Positions 7,101-8,052 of a stretch of 8,052 nt of DNA are shown here, in pieces. Made by a program: the position numbers and the translations under genes. The DNA is from JAEKLB01 sp050249235 (GTDB taxonomy: Bacteria; Actinomycetota; Acidimicrobiia; Acidimicrobiales; CADCSY01): positions 1-8,052 of the forward strand of contig JBFWQW010000124.1 of assembly GCA_050249235.1 (NCBI GenBank), in the 5' to 3' direction. The notes under the pieces are model-generated. The model saw nothing but the letters and a program-made list of their open reading frames with translations. It was not told where the DNA came from and did no database searches. Within the stretch, counting starts at the first letter, position 1, and each line of letters begins with the position of its first letter.

Positions 7101-7438
7101 CCCACCTTGGGGCCGGCGTCGAGCTCGAGCTCGAACGACCACAGCTCGGCCGACATCGCCACCGGCGGCTGGCCCTGGGCCGGCGAACCGTCGGCCCCGG
7201 CCGGGCGGGCGTGGGCCGATTCGAAGGCGGGGGCGTTGCGCCAGGCGTCGAAGGACGCGTCGTCCCGCCAGCGGGTGACGACCAGCCAGGTGGTGCGGTC
7301 GTCGGTGGGGCGCAGGAGCTGGAAGCCCTCGAAGCCCTCGGCGCTGTCGACGGTGCCGGCCCGGGCCGCGAACCGGCGAGCCACCTCGTCGCCGGAGCCG
7401 GCCGGGACGGTGATGGCGTTGATCTTCACGACGGACAT
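7097..7438 (-). CDS. mhuD: MhuD-like haem-degrading monooxygenase (ABM fold)
   Basis: A 113-residue antibiotic-biosynthesis-monooxygenase-fold protein. It resembles mycobacterial MhuD along most of its length: VVKINAI.VPAG near the start, RRFAARAG, GFEGFQLLRP (35-44), WLVVTRW (51-57) and FDAWRNAPAF (63-72). The MhuD haem-site residues Asn7 and Trp66 fall at identical positions, and the haem-ligand His75 corresponds to His76 here after a one-residue shift. These enzymes are dimers that cleave haem to release iron in the cytosol. The ATG start at 7438 lies 6 nt after TAGCCT with no Shine-Dalgarno sequence, so the mRNA is probably leaderless. It is the first gene of a three-gene operon with the membrane protein and rhodanese. 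Confidence 0.87.
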   Translation of the reverse strand: MSVVKINAITVPAGSGDEVARRFAARAGTVDSAEGFEGFQLLRPTDDRTTWLVVTRWRDDASFDAWRNAPAFESAHARPAGADGSPAQGQPPVAMSAELWSFELELDAGPKVG

Positions 7439-7444
7439 GGGCGC

Positions 7445-7450
7445 AGGCTA
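7445..7450 (-). promoter_or_regulatory. -10 box of haem-oxygenase operon (leaderless)
   Basis: TAGCCT on the minus strand, then GCGCCC, then ATG at 7438. It has the same TANNNT-6 nt-start layout as three other genes in the window. No -35 hexamer is recognisable. Confidence 0.45.
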
Positions 7451-7558
7451 GGACGCCGGGCGGTGCCGCCCCGCACGACCGGCGGCGCGGCGGATCTGCC
7501 CCCGGCATACCGGGCCAGGGACCAACCGGGGCCGCGGGCGGGAGGCGCCCCCCGTCGG

Positions 7559-7564
7559 TAACCT
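7559..7564 (+). promoter_or_regulatory. Candidate -10 box for the amidohydrolase gene
   Basis: TAACCT in the 202-bp divergent gap would set a start near 7571, giving about 70 nt of leader before the ATG at 7641. Unlike the leaderless genes, this one has a strong Shine-Dalgarno sequence, so a real 5' leader is expected. Rest of the gap: no other clear element seen. Confidence 0.35.
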
Positions 7565-7625
7565 GGCCGGGTGTCCCGGGGGGGACGCACGACGCTCCCA
7601 GCGCCGCAGACCGATTCGCCCAACC

Positions 7626-7633
7626 GGAAGGGG
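7626..7633 (+). promoter_or_regulatory. Ribosome-binding site of the amidohydrolase gene
   Basis: GGAAGGGG ends 7 nt before ATG 7641. It is the clearest Shine-Dalgarno sequence in the window and fixes the start of this gene. Confidence 0.65.
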
Positions 7634-7640
7634 CACTTGC

Positions 7641-8052
7641 ATGGCCGACAACATTCGGATCATCTCCGCCGACTCGCACGTCACCATCCCGAACGAGCTG
7701 GTGCACGCCCACCTGTCGACGAAGCTCCGCGAGAAGGTCGTCGAGGCCGAGAAGGCCTACGCCGCCATGATGCTGGCGGCCAAGCCGCAGAAGGCGGCCC
7801 AGGCCGAGCTCAAGAAGGAGCGGGAATCCACCGGCGACGCCTTCGCCGCCATGCCCAACATGGGCAAGGGCGCTCCCTGGCCGGCCGCCGGCCGTCCCGG
7901 CGAGTCGAACGCCGTCGAGCGCCTGAAGGACATGGACATCGACGGCGTCGAGGCCGAGATCCTCTACGTCGGCGCCGGTGGCGCCTCCTTCATGGCCCTG
8001 TCCCCCGAGGAACGGGTCGAGGCCAACCGGGCCGTCAACTCCGCCTCGATCG
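7641..8052 (+). CDS. Amidohydrolase-2-type metal-dependent hydrolase, N-terminal part
   Basis: 137 complete codons run off the right edge. The start RIISADSHVTIPNEL (6-20) is the typical opening strand of the amidohydrolase-2 TIM-barrel family, where an ADSH.xxP sequence replaces the classical HxH metal site. A Lys/Glu/Ala-rich helical insert follows (about 30-65), then a Gly/Pro-rich loop, then RLKDMDIDGVEAEILYVG (about 94-111), the usual second family signature (a Met/Leu-D-x-D-G-V-x-x-E-x-x-Y pattern). SPEERVEANRAVN fits the helix after that strand. Substrate cannot be judged from the N-terminus; relatives act on aromatic acids and other carboxylates. It is divergent from the haem-oxygenase operon, with no visible link to the Sec island. 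Confidence 0.8.
   Translation, partial: MADNIRIISADSHVTIPNELVHAHLSTKLREKVVEAEKAYAAMMLAAKPQKAAQAELKKERESTGDAFAAMPNMGKGAPWPAAGRPGESNAVERLKDMDIDGVEAEILYVGAGGASFMALSPEERVEANRAVNSASI

Noticed and set aside
7571..7640. Leaderless GTG at 7571, 6 nt after TAACCT, as the start of a gene or leader peptide
   Set aside because: The frame has no stop before running into the amidohydrolase in another frame and is Arg-rich. The ATG at 7641 has a strong Shine-Dalgarno sequence and the family N-terminus.

Overview
The window is high-GC DNA with dense, short-spaced genes, frequent GTG starts and TGA stops. Together with an MhuD-type haem oxygenase and leaderless-looking promoters, this suggests an actinobacterium, possibly an uncultured Acidimicrobiia relative. 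The taxonomic placement is inference from style and protein resemblance, not a search.

The central content is a compact selenocysteine (Sec) island holding all four parts of bacterial Sec synthesis and decoding, flanked on both sides by paralogous genes that appear to use Sec. From left to right: (1) bases 1-560, minus strand, a thioredoxin-fold selenoprotein (A) with an in-frame TGA at 213-215, cut off by the window edge; (2) 561-730, an intergenic stretch with divergent promoters and 26-bp tandem repeats; (3) 731-826, tRNA-Sec with anticodon TCA; (4) 848-1873, selD; (5) convergent to it, the minus-strand pair selA (5093-3825) and selB (3769-2024); (6) 5187-6302, plus strand, the second selenoprotein (B), with an in-frame TGA at 5520-5522 and a TPR-like tail, transcribed divergently from selA.

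SelD would make selenophosphate. SelA would convert seryl-tRNA-Sec to Sec-tRNA-Sec, and SelB would deliver it to UGA codons followed by an mRNA hairpin. Both selenoproteins carry the same candidate hairpin 20 nt after the UGA. They share an N-terminal module with a CX4C motif and a Sec-Gly-Cys redox motif in a TlpA/ResA-like thioredoxin domain. Conventional gene calling would break both genes at the TGA.

Downstream of the island a minus-strand operon (7438 to 6337) encodes an MhuD-like haem-degrading monooxygenase, a small four-helix membrane protein and a single-domain rhodanese. A divergent plus-strand gene from 7641 to the window edge encodes the N-terminus of an amidohydrolase-2-type protein. 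Four protein genes start exactly 6 nt after a TANNNT box, which points to leaderless transcripts. All seven complete genes end in TGA.
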